Assembly (NCBI RefSeq): GCF_027912835.1
Contig: NZ_CP115768.1
Span: 992,001-1,056,000, forward strand
Length of the DNA: 64,000 nucleotides
Direction: 5' to 3'
Source of the DNA: Paracoccus sediminicola
GTDB taxonomy: Bacteria > Pseudomonadota > Alphaproteobacteria > Rhodobacterales > Rhodobacteraceae
A program made the position numbers and the translations under genes. Of this stretch, positions 41,876 through 49,656 are shown piece by piece (within the stretch, counting starts at the first letter, position 1; every line of letters begins with the position of its first letter). Below the pieces are notes generated by a model. That model did no database searches. It had not been told where the DNA came from and worked only from the letters and a program-made list of their open reading frames with translations.

Positions 41876-44040
41876 TGGAGCTTATCGCGCAGAACATGGC
41901 GCCGATCATGTTCGTCTCGCTGATCCTGTTTTTGCTGTTCGGCTATCCGGTGGCCTTCGCGCTTGCCGCGAACGGGCTGTTGTTCTTCGTGATCGGCGTC
42001 GAACTCGCACCGCTGTCGAGCTCGATCTATCTCGACTGGAATCTTCTCGGCACCATGCCGGACCGGCTCTGGGGGGTGTTGTCGAACGAGACATTGCTGG
42101 CGATTCCCTTCTTCACCTTCATGGGCATCCTGCTGGAGAAATCCGGCATGGCCGAGGATCTGCTGGACACGATCGGCCAGCTTTTCGGCCCGGTGCGCGG
42201 CGGGCTTGCCTATGCGGTCATCATCGTGGGCGCGCTGCTCGCGGCAACGACGGGGGTGGTGGCGGCTTCGGTGATCGCGATGGGGCTGATCTCGCTGCCG
42301 ATCATGCTGCGCTATGGCTATGACCGGCGCATTGCCACCGGGGTCATCGCCGCATCGGGGACGCTGGCGCAGATAATTCCGCCGAGCCTCGTGCTGATCG
42401 TCATGGCCGACCAGCTCGGCCGCTCGGTGGGCGATATGTACAAGGGTGCGCTGATCCCCGGCCTGGTGCTGACCGGCATCTATCTGGGCTATGTCTTCGT
42501 GATGTCGCTGATCCGCCCCAGCTCGGTGCCGGCGCTGCCGAAAGAGGCGCGGACGCTGGGATCGGGCGTGACGTCGCTGCTGATCGTGATCGCGATTGCG
42601 GTCGGGGTGGCCTTTGCCTCGCATCACTATCTTTACCCGACGCAGGGCAGCAATGCCGATATTCTCGGCGCGGCGGCGGCGGTCGGGTTCCTGTTCCTCG
42701 TCGCCATGACCGACAAGGAGGGCTGGCGCTTCCTGGTCAAGGTCGGCGCGGCAGCGGTCGCTGCGGGGCTGGCCTGGCTGGCGCTGTCGGCCATCGTGAA
42801 TTCCGATTTCGTGTCTTCGCTATCGACCAACCCCCAGGTCGGGCTGCTGATCGTGGTGCTGTTCGGCGCGGCGATCCTGGCCTTCGTGATCTTTACGCTG
42901 CTGATGCGGTTGCTGTCGGGCGTGGTCGATTTCACCCCGCGCGACGAGCACCGTCTCGGGATCCTCAGCAAGCTGGCGCAGCAGGTCATCATCGTGCTGG
43001 TGCCGCCGCTGGCGCTTGTCTTCTTCGTGCTCGGCACGATCTTTCTCGGCTGGGCGACCCCGACCGAGGGCGGCGCGATGGGCGCGGTCGGCGCGCTGAT
43101 CCTGTCGGCGATGAAGCGGCGGCTGAGCTATGATGTGATCCGCCAGGCGCTTGCCGCGACGATCCGGCTGGCCAGCTTCGTGATGTTCATCCTTGTCGGG
43201 GCGCGGGTCTTTTCGCTGACCTTCTACGGGGTGAACGGACATATCTGGGTCGAGCATCTGCTGACCTCGCTGCCGGGCGGGGAATATGGCTTCCTGATCG
43301 CTGTTTCGGTGCTGGTCTTCCTGCTGGCCTTCTTTCTCGATTTCTTCGAACTGGCCTTCATTATCGTGCCGTTGCTGGCACCGGCGGCGGAAAGCCTTGG
43401 CATCGACCTGATCTGGTTCGGGGTGATTCTGGGCGTGAACATGCAGACATCCTTCATGCATCCGCCCTTCGGGTTCGCGCTGTTCTATCTGCGATCCGTG
43501 GCGCCGCGTGTCTCGTATGAGGACAAGCTGACCGGGCAGGTGATGGCGCCGGTCAAGACAAGCCAGATCTATTGGGGCGCGGTGCCCTTTGTGCTCATCC
43601 AGATCGTCATGATCGTCGTGGTCATCATGTTCCCCGGACTGGTGATGCATTATCGCGGCGCGCCGGTGGATCTGGACAGCGTCGATTTCCAGGTGCCGAT
43701 GGGCGGCGGAGAGAATGGCGGCTTCGGCAGTCTGGGCGGATTCGGCGATCTGGACGCGCCCTTCGGCAGCGATGCGGCACCGGGCGGAGCAACGGGCGCG
43801 GGCTCTGACGGAGGCAGCGAGGGCGCAGCGCCCGGCGGGTCCGGCGATCTCAACCCGCTGGGCGGCGCGCCCGATTTCGGAGGACCGGCGGCGGAAAGCG
43901 ACGGCGCCGAAACCCTCGCAGAGACCGCCCCCGCAGCGGACGAGGCGCAAACCGATGCGCCAGCGCCAGAGCAGGGCGATGCGGCAGGCGGAGGGGCGAT
44001 GGACCCTCTGTCCGGCCCGCCGCCCGGTCTGTCGAACTGA
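41872..44040 (+). CDS. TRAP transporter large permease (DctM type), enlarged
   Basis: 722 residues, far longer than the usual ~430. The N-terminal half of a DctM permease is normal (FGYPVAFALAANGLLFF, FTFMGILLEKSGMAEDLLDTIGQLFGPVRGG, ASGTLAQIIPPSLVLIVMADQLG). An insert of about 150 residues (225-375) holds three or four extra hydrophobic segments. The core then resumes (FLGWATPTEGGAMGAVGALIL) and ends with FFLDFFELAFIIVPLLAPA and MQTSFMHPPFGFALFYLR. A tail of 130 residues (593-722) is Gly/Ala/Pro/Asp-rich and has no membrane segment. Substrate unknown; no DctP-type binding protein gene adjoins. Confidence 0.9.
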   Translation: MMELIAQNMAPIMFVSLILFLLFGYPVAFALAANGLLFFVIGVELAPLSSSIYLDWNLLGTMPDRLWGVLSNETLLAIPFFTFMGILLEKSGMAEDLLDTIGQLFGPVRGGLAYAVIIVGALLAATTGVVAASVIAMGLISLPIMLRYGYDRRIATGVIAASGTLAQIIPPSLVLIVMADQLGRSVGDMYKGALIPGLVLTGIYLGYVFVMSLIRPSSVPALPKEARTLGSGVTSLLIVIAIAVGVAFASHHYLYPTQGSNADILGAAAAVGFLFLVAMTDKEGWRFLVKVGAAAVAAGLAWLALSAIVNSDFVSSLSTNPQVGLLIVVLFGAAILAFVIFTLLMRLLSGVVDFTPRDEHRLGILSKLAQQVIIVLVPPLALVFFVLGTIFLGWATPTEGGAMGAVGALILSAMKRRLSYDVIRQALAATIRLASFVMFILVGARVFSLTFYGVNGHIWVEHLLTSLPGGEYGFLIAVSVLVFLLAFFLDFFELAFIIVPLLAPAAESLGIDLIWFGVILGVNMQTSFMHPPFGFALFYLRSVAPRVSYEDKLTGQVMAPVKTSQIYWGAVPFVLIQIVMIVVVIMFPGLVMHYRGAPVDLDSVDFQVPMGGGENGGFGSLGGFGDLDAPFGSDAAPGGATGAGSDGGSEGAAPGGSGDLNPLGGAPDFGGPAAESDGAETLAETAPAADEAQTDAPAPEQGDAAGGGAMDPLSGPPPGLSN

Positions 44041-44151
44041 GCGCGCGGATGTCCGGCCAGCCGCGCTTTCAGCGGCGGGGCTGGCGTCGCTATGCCGTTC
44101 TTGCGGCAGCATCGGTCGGAGAATCGATGCCGCGGTGATCGCGGCGGCGGA

Positions 44152-44505
44152 TCAGCAATCCGGATCGTCGGGCAGATCCCCGCATTCTGCATCGCGCTGC
44201 CGAAGCGCCTCGGCGCGGCGGCGCAACGCCTCGGCGCGGCTGTCGAGCGCGGGCGCATCCACCGGGTCCGCCGCCGTGACCTCGGCCGAGGATACCGCCA
44301 GCGCCGCCCCGGCCGATTCGAGATCCGAGACAACCTGATCGGGACTGGTCGCCGCGATCTCGGCATGGCCGGGAATCGAGGGCGGGGCGAGAAGCTGGTC
44401 CGTGGGCAGCAGCGCCGGATAATCGACGCTCGAATCGGCGCAGCCCGACAGCAGCACGATCCCGATCACGGGCAGGCCGACGATGCGCAGAGCCGGATGA
44501 GACAT
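44152..44505 (-). CDS. Small outer-envelope lipoprotein, unknown function
   Basis: 117 residues from ATG 44505. A signal peptide with lipobox (VIGIVLLSGC, Cys about residue 22) marks a lipoprotein. The mature part is Ala/Asp/Ser-rich with a charged helix toward the end in which RAEALRRRAEALRQRDAEC nearly repeats itself, and it ends DDPDC. I recognise no domain. A longer frame starting at 44559 would run into the tRNA and is rejected. Its stop lies 111 bases after the TRAP gene, facing it. Envelope role inferred from the lipobox only. Confidence 0.65.
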   Translation of the reverse strand: MSHPALRIVGLPVIGIVLLSGCADSSVDYPALLPTDQLLAPPSIPGHAEIAATSPDQVVSDLESAGAALAVSSAEVTAADPVDAPALDSRAEALRRRAEALRQRDAECGDLPDDPDC

Positions 44506-44529
44506 GTCAGGCAAGCTCCGCCGTGAAGA

Positions 44530-44613
44530 TGGTACCCGAGGCCGGACTCGAACCGGCATGGATTGCTCCGGCGGATTTTGAATCCGCTGCGTCTACCATT
44601 CCGCCACTCGGGC
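44530..44613 (-). tRNA. tRNA-Leu (CAA anticodon)
   Basis: On the reverse strand the 5' end is at 44613 and the encoded CCA at 44532-44530. The acceptor arm GCCCGAG pairs with CTCGGGT (first pair G-U), followed by discriminator A. The anticodon arm is GCGGA, loop TTCAAAA, TCCGC, so the anticodon is CAA. A long variable arm with GGA/TCC and a GCAA loop marks a class II tRNA. The T arm is GCCGG, TTCGAGT, CCGGC. It reads UUG codons. Confidence 0.95.
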
Positions 44614-44665
44614 CCAGAAACGGGCTATCCGGAGATAGCCGCCCCGACGCCGTGCCGCAAGCCAA

Positions 44666-45634
44666 TTATGCCCGGCCCAGCTTGGCGAGCCTGGCATCGC
44701 GCAGCCGGGCGAAATCGTCGCCTGCGTGATAGCTCGACCGGGTCAGCGGCGTGGCCGACACCATCAGGAAACCCTTGCCATAGGCAGCGCGTTCATAGCC
44801 GCGGAACTCGTCCGGGGTCACGAAGCGGTCGACGCGGTGATGTTTCGGCGTCGGTTGCAGATACTGCCCGATGGTCATGAAATCGACACTCGCGGCGCGC
44901 ATATCGTCCATCACCTGCAAGACGCCCTGCCGGTCCTCGCCCAGCCCGACCATGATGCCGGATTTGGTGAACATGGCCGGATCGAGCTCTTTCACCCGCT
45001 GCAACAGCCGCAGCGAGTGGAAATAACGCGCACCGGGCCTCACGGAAGGATACAGGCCGGGCACGGTTTCAAGATTGTGGTTGAACACGTCAGGCCGCGC
45101 TTCGACAACGGTTTCAAGCGCTTCCGGGCCGCATTTGAGGAAATCCGGGGTCAGCACCTCGATGGTGGATTTGGGCGAGCGATGCCGGATCGCGCGGATC
45201 ACCTGTGCGAAATGCTCGGCCCCGCCATCGTCCAGATCGTCGCGGTCGACCGAGGTGATGACGACATGGTTCAGCCCCAGCTTCTGCACCGCATGGGCGA
45301 CGCGCCCCGGCTCGAACGGGTCGAGCGCATCGGGCTTGCCGGTAATGATGTTGCAGAAGGAACAGCCCCGCGTACAGATCTCGCCCATGATCATCATGGT
45401 GGCGTGACCCTGCGACCAGCATTCGCCGACATTCGGGCAGCCGGCTTCCTCGCAGACGGTCGAAAGACGGTTCTCGCGCAGAATGTCGCGCGTCTCCTTG
45501 TAGCCCTGCGAGGTTGGCGCCTTGACCCGGATCCAGTCAGGCTTCTTGGGCTGGGCCTGATCGGGGCGATGCGCCTTTTCGGGGTGGCGCGCGCGGGCGG
45601 AGAGGGCGCGGAGGGCAGGGGGCTGTTCGGTCAT
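44666..45634 (-). CDS. lipA: Lipoyl synthase
   Basis: 322 residues. A radical-SAM enzyme inserting two sulfurs into octanoyl groups on lipoate-dependent complexes. Both cluster motifs are present: the auxiliary cluster [12 protein letters not shown] and the radical-[13 protein letters not shown] (CxxxCxxC). Other family parts are [24 protein letters not shown] and [19 protein letters not shown], and the conserved [10 protein letters not shown] near the C terminus. The N terminus (first ~30) is variable. ATG 45634 ([11 protein letters not shown]) is chosen. It lies 52 bases after the tRNA-Leu gene on the same strand, reading downstream into it. Confidence 0.97.
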   Translation of the reverse strand: MTEQPPALRALSARARHPEKAHRPDQAQPKKPDWIRVKAPTSQGYKETRDILRENRLSTVCEEAGCPNVGECWSQGHATMMIMGEICTRGCSFCNIITGKPDALDPFEPGRVAHAVQKLGLNHVVITSVDRDDLDDGGAEHFAQVIRAIRHRSPKSTIEVLTPDFLKCGPEALETVVEARPDVFNHNLETVPGLYPSVRPGARYFHSLRLLQRVKELDPAMFTKSGIMVGLGEDRQGVLQVMDDMRAASVDFMTIGQYLQPTPKHHRVDRFVTPDEFRGYERAAYGKGFLMVSATPLTRSSYHAGDDFARLRDARLAKLGRA

Positions 45635-45782
45635 GGTGGCCTCTTGGCGGAGTTGCACCAGACCTAATCGCTTTCCGCTGCGTGATCAACGGCGTCGCGC
45701 GAAGCCCTGCCATGCCCTCTGCGCCGGGGCTCGGCCCGGCGGGACGGGAACAGCCCGCCCCTCAGGACGACCTTTCGCAGGC

Positions 45783-46955
45783 TCAGCCTATCATCGGGGC
45801 GCCGGGGCCGTAGCGGTCGTCGTAATGCCGCGCCAGCCGTTCGAGCGCCAGTTTCAGCACGACCTTGCCCGAGCGCGCCGACCAGCCCAGACGGCGTTCG
45901 GTCATTTCGAGCCCTTCGAGGAAGCAGCAGACCCTCAGCACCAGATCGCCCATGCCGGGGCCAAGCTCGCGCAGTGCCTCGGCAACACGGGTCCGGGCGC
46001 TTTCCGATCCGCCCGCATGGCCGCCAGGCCTTGCGCCGATGTCGATCCCGGCCGTCAGGAACCGGTCCCAGTTCTGGGTGACGCTCGGCCCCATCTGCGC
46101 CAGTTCGAAATCCTCGCGCAGACGTTCCCCGGCGGCGACCAGCTCGGGGGCGAGGAATGGTCTGCCCTTCGCGTCGCGGCGCCGGGCAAGGAGAAGCAGC
46201 GGGCTTTCTGCCAGATTGACGCGCATCCGGCGAGGCTGTCCGCTCTCTGGGTCGGGCAGCTGGCGATCGGCCCAGACACGATGCCGCTCGGCGTGATCGA
46301 AGGTGGCCGCACCCTCCGCCATGCCAGACTGAGCGGGCTTGGACGCGACCGGCCTGGCATCGGCAAAATCGCCCGCGCGGGGCAGCCCGCCATCGCCGCG
46401 CCCGAGCCGGCGCAGCGCGCCGCGCCCGGCGCCCGACAGACGATAGCGCAGCATCCGATGGCTGCCGGCCCGTTTTTCGACCCACTCATTCAGCGCGAGA
46501 CGCTCGGCCAGTGGGCGGTCGAGCACGGCGGTGCGGATCTCGCCGCGCATGACAATGGCCTTCTCCATGCCCGGTGCGACGACCAGCTCGGCCCCGGGTT
46601 CCGAGAGGCGGCGCAGGATCTGACGCATCTGAACCTCGGCGCGGCGGTCAGCGCGGGAAGGCAGGTCGGACACGCCCATCTTTTTCAGCGCTTCATCGAC
46701 CAGCGGATCGTCGCGCCGGCTTTCGAAGCGGCGGATGCGGCGCAGGATCGTCGAGGGGTGGTGACCCGTCTCCCGAGCCAGCGCCCGAATGGTTTCGCCG
46801 CCCTCGACATGGCGCAGATAAAGCTGCGCATCCGAGGCAAGCGCCCCGTCGCTGGCTGCTTCGACCGCGCGGCGCGCGCCCCGATCCAGCGCGCCCACAC
46901 GCGGATCGGAAAAGACCGCACCGGCCACGTCGAAATCTGGCGTCAAAATGGTCAT
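45783..46955 (-). CDS. DUF6456-type helix-turn-helix protein
   Basis: 390 residues. Near residue 47-75 an HTH is seen (LRHVEGGETIRALARETGHHPSTILRRIRRFESRRDDPLV), resembling sigma-region-4-type recognition helices. The C-terminal ~150 residues match what I know as DUF6456: RVNLAESPLLLLARRRDAKGRPFLAPELVAAGERLREDFELAQMGPSVTQNWDRF, and LELARHYDDRYGPG-like ending. A less conserved, Gly/Arg-rich linker joins the two. It is probably a DNA-binding regulator specific to Rhodobacterales; targets are unknown. It diverges from the DUF6477-like gene, with a 215-base gap holding an AT-rich stretch. Confidence 0.75.
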   Translation of the reverse strand: MTILTPDFDVAGAVFSDPRVGALDRGARRAVEAASDGALASDAQLYLRHVEGGETIRALARETGHHPSTILRRIRRFESRRDDPLVDEALKKMGVSDLPSRADRRAEVQMRQILRRLSEPGAELVVAPGMEKAIVMRGEIRTAVLDRPLAERLALNEWVEKRAGSHRMLRYRLSGAGRGALRRLGRGDGGLPRAGDFADARPVASKPAQSGMAEGAATFDHAERHRVWADRQLPDPESGQPRRMRVNLAESPLLLLARRRDAKGRPFLAPELVAAGERLREDFELAQMGPSVTQNWDRFLTAGIDIGARPGGHAGGSESARTRVAEALRELGPGMGDLVLRVCCFLEGLEMTERRLGWSARSGKVVLKLALERLARHYDDRYGPGAPMIG

Positions 46956-47170
46956 GTTCTTCCCTTGTCATTGATCGGGCGAGGCAGCAGCTATTCGCCC
47001 TTGCCTGATGCTACCTGTCGCTTTGGACAGGTGTAGGTTAAGGAGAACGCCATTTTTCCTAACATTCCCTAAAGAAATCCTTTGGGATCGTGCGTTGCAT
47101 CGCCCCGTCACGCAACGCACGCAAAGGTTGTGCCACCTTGGCGCGGCACGACACAGCAAGGGATGTGACC

Positions 47171-47608
47171 ATGAGCTTCATCGACGATCCGCGCCGCTTT
47201 CATATCGCGTCTGTTCCGCTGAATGATGCGCCGCCTGAACCTGGTGCCGTGCTGCGGCGCCCCGTCTGCCTGATCCGGGCGGCGAAGGCCGGGCAGGGGG
47301 CATGGAAACGTGCGAGGGATCTGCCCCGCGTGCTGCGCTGCGAAACGGCCCCGCCGCGTCAGGCGGCGCTCATCCGGCTGCGTGAGGCCGAGGCGCAAAT
47401 AGATGCCGCACGCCGGGCGGGGCGCGCGGAATATGATCCGCATCGCCATATCCTGCTGCTGATCGCGTTGCTGGCCGAAATCACCGCCGCGCCCGAAAGT
47501 GACGCTCGGGAGATCACGCCGATGGGCGCGGGACGGCGCAGAAAGCCGGGGCTGCGGGTGATCGCGTTCAGCGACCCCGGAACAGCCCGCCCAGAACGCC
47601 GCGCATGA
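47171..47608 (+). CDS. Small DUF6477-like protein
   Basis: 145 residues from ATG 47171. The pattern LRRPVCLIRAAKAGQGAWKRARDLPRVLR, then ALIRLREAEAQIDAARRAGRAEYDPHRHILLLIALLAEI, matches what I recall of DUF6477, a short cytoplasmic family found in Rhodobacteraceae. The C-terminal ~35 residues are basic and variable. No catalytic motif is visible, and no function is known. It is divergent from the DUF6456 regulator and overlaps the opposing HerA-like gene by 41 bases at the 3' ends. The longer frame from 47090 runs through the promoter region and is not preferred. Confidence 0.6.
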   Translation: MSFIDDPRRFHIASVPLNDAPPEPGAVLRRPVCLIRAAKAGQGAWKRARDLPRVLRCETAPPRQAALIRLREAEAQIDAARRAGRAEYDPHRHILLLIALLAEITAAPESDAREITPMGAGRRRKPGLRVIAFSDPGTARPERRA

Positions 47609-49157
47609 TCGTGCGCGTGCCGCTGCGCCCGATTTCGCGGGCGACGGTCTTCCCCAAGGTGGTCAGCACCGAGTCGCTGCGCGAGCTGCGCCGCCCACCG
47701 CTACTTTTCTTCTTGGAAAAGGTGAGGTCCGGATTATAGCGCCGCGCGCGGGTGAAGCTTTCGTTCTTCTCTCCGCCGACCACCCAGAGATCATCGTCAT
47801 CCGTTGAGGGCGTCGCCGCTTGTTGCGCCTCGGCTGCGGCTTCCTCGGCGCGCTTCGTGAGGATCTCGCGCGCCGAATCCCGGTCCAGCCTCTTGTCGTA
47901 TTTGGCCGCCATCGGTGAGGTCGCCATCACCGCGCTGCGCTCGGCATCGGTGATCGGGCCAAGCTGCGAGAAAGGCGGGCGGATCAATGTCCGCATCGCC
48001 ACGCCGGGCACGCCCTTGGCTTCGAGAAACGACGTCACCGCCTCGCCCGTGCCAACCTCGGTGATCGCCTCGGCCGTGTCGAAATCGGGGTTCGGGCGGT
48101 AATTCTCGGCCGCGAGCCGCAGCGCCTTCTGATCCTTTGCGGTAAAGGCCCGCAGCGCATGCTGCACCCGGTTGCCAAGCTGGCCCAGAACATCCTCCGG
48201 CACGTCGGTCGGGTTCTGGCTGATGAACCAGACGCTGACCCCTTTCGAGCGGATCAGCCGTGCCACCTGCTCGATCTTGTCGACAAGCGCCTTGGGCGCA
48301 TCGTCGAACAACAGATGCGCTTCGTCAAAGAAGAAGGCCGCGACGGGCTTTTCGGGGTCGCCCACCTCGGGAAGCTGCTCGAACAGTTCCGAAAGCAGCC
48401 AGAGTAGGAATGTCGAATAGAGCCGCGGCGCGTTCATCAGCCGGTCGGCGGCAAGGATGTTTATCATGCCCTTTCCGCTCTCGTCGCGCCGCAAGAGATC
48501 GGCCAGTTCCAGCGCCGGTTCTCCGAACAGCGAATCCCCGCCCTCGTTTTCCAGCGTCAGCAGGGCCCGCTGGATCGCGCCGACCGAGGCGGTGCTGACA
48601 TTGCCATAGCTGAGCGACAGATCCGAGGCGTTCTGCCCGACCCAGACCAGCATGGATTGCAGATCGGCGAGATCCAGAAGCGCCAGCCCCTGCTCGTCTG
48701 CGACGCGGAAGGCGATGTTCAGCACGCCCTCTTGCACATCGGTCAGATCCAGCAAGCGCGACAGCAGCAGCGGCCCCATCTCGGCGGGGGTGGTGCGCAC
48801 CGGATGGCCCTTCTCGCCGAACACGTCCCAGAACGTGACCGGAAATTGCTGGTAATCGAGATCCAGCCCGATCGTGCCGGCGCGCTTGGCGAAGGCGTCA
48901 TGCAGCTTCGCCCCGGTCGAGCCCGGTTTCGCCAGCCCGGCCAGATCGCCTTTCACATCGGACAGAAACACCGGCACCCCGATGACCGAAAGCGATTCGG
49001 CCAGGGTTTGCAGCGTCACCGTCTTGCCGGTGCCGGTCGCGCCGGCGATCAGCCCGTGACGATTGGCATATTTCATCAGAAGATGTTCCGGCGCGGCGTA
49101 ATCCTTGCCGGCGCCGCCAATGAAGATGGTGCCGTTTTCCGGGTCGATCAGCTGCAT
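47568..49157 (-). CDS. HerA-like helicase-domain ATPase (DUF853, YjgR type)
   Basis: 529 residues. Walker A GATGTGKTVT sits near residue 39-48 and Walker B AFFFDEAHLLFDD near 280. Both, with LIRSKGVSVWFISQNPTDVPEDVLGQLGNRVQHALRAFT, identify the DUF853/YjgR branch of HerA-FtsK ATPases. The N-terminal YANRHGLIAGATGTGKT is typical, as is LADLQSMLVWVGQNASDLSLSYGNVS. A basic, Ser/Arg-rich tail (from about 470) ends MRGVLGGLFRGR. The role is unclear; HerA proper works with NurA in archaea, and no NurA or SIR2 partner is present here. No defence cluster surrounds it. Confidence 0.9.
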   Translation of the reverse strand: MQLIDPENGTIFIGGAGKDYAAPEHLLMKYANRHGLIAGATGTGKTVTLQTLAESLSVIGVPVFLSDVKGDLAGLAKPGSTGAKLHDAFAKRAGTIGLDLDYQQFPVTFWDVFGEKGHPVRTTPAEMGPLLLSRLLDLTDVQEGVLNIAFRVADEQGLALLDLADLQSMLVWVGQNASDLSLSYGNVSTASVGAIQRALLTLENEGGDSLFGEPALELADLLRRDESGKGMINILAADRLMNAPRLYSTFLLWLLSELFEQLPEVGDPEKPVAAFFFDEAHLLFDDAPKALVDKIEQVARLIRSKGVSVWFISQNPTDVPEDVLGQLGNRVQHALRAFTAKDQKALRLAAENYRPNPDFDTAEAITEVGTGEAVTSFLEAKGVPGVAMRTLIRPPFSQLGPITDAERSAVMATSPMAAKYDKRLDRDSAREILTKRAEEAAAEAQQAATPSTDDDDLWVVGGEKNESFTRARRYNPDLTFSKKKSSGGRRSSRSDSVLTTLGKTVAREIGRSGTRTIMRGVLGGLFRGR

Positions 49158-49239
49158 GTGAGGCCTTTCCGCAATAGAATTCAGGCGTTTCGCCAGAGGC
49201 GTGCGGAATTACAATACAATTTTAACATTTTTGTGCCAC

Positions 49240-49325
49240 ACTGTGATTGTTCGCGGGGCGCTTTCGCGTTCCTCCCGAACACTTCCTCCCTGTTGGACTG
49301 CCGCGCCCTCGGGCGCGGCTTTTTT
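49240..49325 (+). ncRNA. Candidate trans-acting small RNA with two anti-SD motifs
   Basis: The forward strand carries TTCCTCCC twice (49269-49276 and 49283-49290), 14 bases apart, directly before a strong intrinsic terminator (49300-49325). CCUCCC is complementary to Shine-Dalgarno sequences and is a hallmark of alphaproteobacterial small RNAs such as CcsR in Rhodobacter. GTTCG/CGAAC (about 49249-49253 and 49275-49279) can form a stem around the first copy. The 5' end is a guess. No known RNA family could be verified without a covariance search. Confidence 0.45.
49300..49325 (+). terminator. Intrinsic terminator, first in the gap
   Basis: GCCGCGCCC (49300-49308) pairs with GGGCGCGGC (49311-49319) in a tight stem, followed by six T (49320-49325). 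A strong rho-independent terminator on the forward strand with no forward protein gene upstream. Confidence 0.85.
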
Positions 49326-49363
49326 CGAGTTTCGCCGAAGTGTAAACCTGTCCGAAAGGATAG

Positions 49364-49392
49364 TTGACCACCTTCCGGAGCCTCTTTACCGT
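49364..49392 (+). promoter_or_regulatory. Possible promoter before the second terminator
   Basis: TTGACC (49364-49369), 17 bases, TACCGT (49387-49392). Transcription would start near 49399 and meet the terminator at 49433-49461 after about 60 bases, then, if it reads through, ialB. Confidence 0.4.
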
Positions 49393-49432
49393 CCCGGCAA
49401 TAGCTAAGACCGGCCAGTCCGGCAGGGAGAGG

Positions 49433-49461
49433 AAAGGGTCATGTTTTCATGACCCTTTTTT
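49433..49461 (+). terminator. Intrinsic terminator, second in the gap
   Basis: AAAGGGTCATG (49433-49443) and CATGACCCTTT (49448-49458) form an 11-base perfect stem with a TTTT loop and a T-run to 49461. Preceded by a GA-rich, SD-like stretch. It may end a short RNA or attenuate ialB, whose start is 196 bases on. Confidence 0.85.
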
Positions 49462-49656
49462 CAATGAAAACAGTATTTTAGCGCGGAAATGCTCGACTCG
49501 CGTTGCCGTTGTGCTGGACAGTGTTCACTCGCGGCATAATGTCGCAGTCCCGGTTTCCTGACAGAACCGTGAATCCGGGCCATATCTTCTGCCCTGACAA
49601 TCCCGGAATCAGGTGTTAACGCTTTGATCGACCGTCCAACACGCAAGGAGACCCGC

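Larger units (their letters stand above)
49158..49656. other. 500-base non-coding gap with two intrinsic terminators
   Basis: Between the HerA-like gene and ialB lies a gap of 499 bases without a supported protein gene. Its left end is AT-rich (49205-49230, two overlapping TACAAT) and may hold the promoter of the HerA-like gene on the reverse strand and one for a forward RNA. Two forward terminators follow at 49300-49325 and 49433-49461. Neither serves an upstream forward protein gene, so they mark small transcripts or leader attenuation. Confidence 0.6.

Noticed and set aside
42820..44112. 430-codon reverse frame opposite the TRAP large permease
   Set aside because: Low-complexity Arg/His/Gln composition; an artefact of the GC-rich permease tail.
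47568..49157. HerA-based phage defence system
   Set aside because: The ATPase is of the DUF853/YjgR housekeeping branch and no nuclease, SIR2 or DUF4297 partner gene is adjacent.
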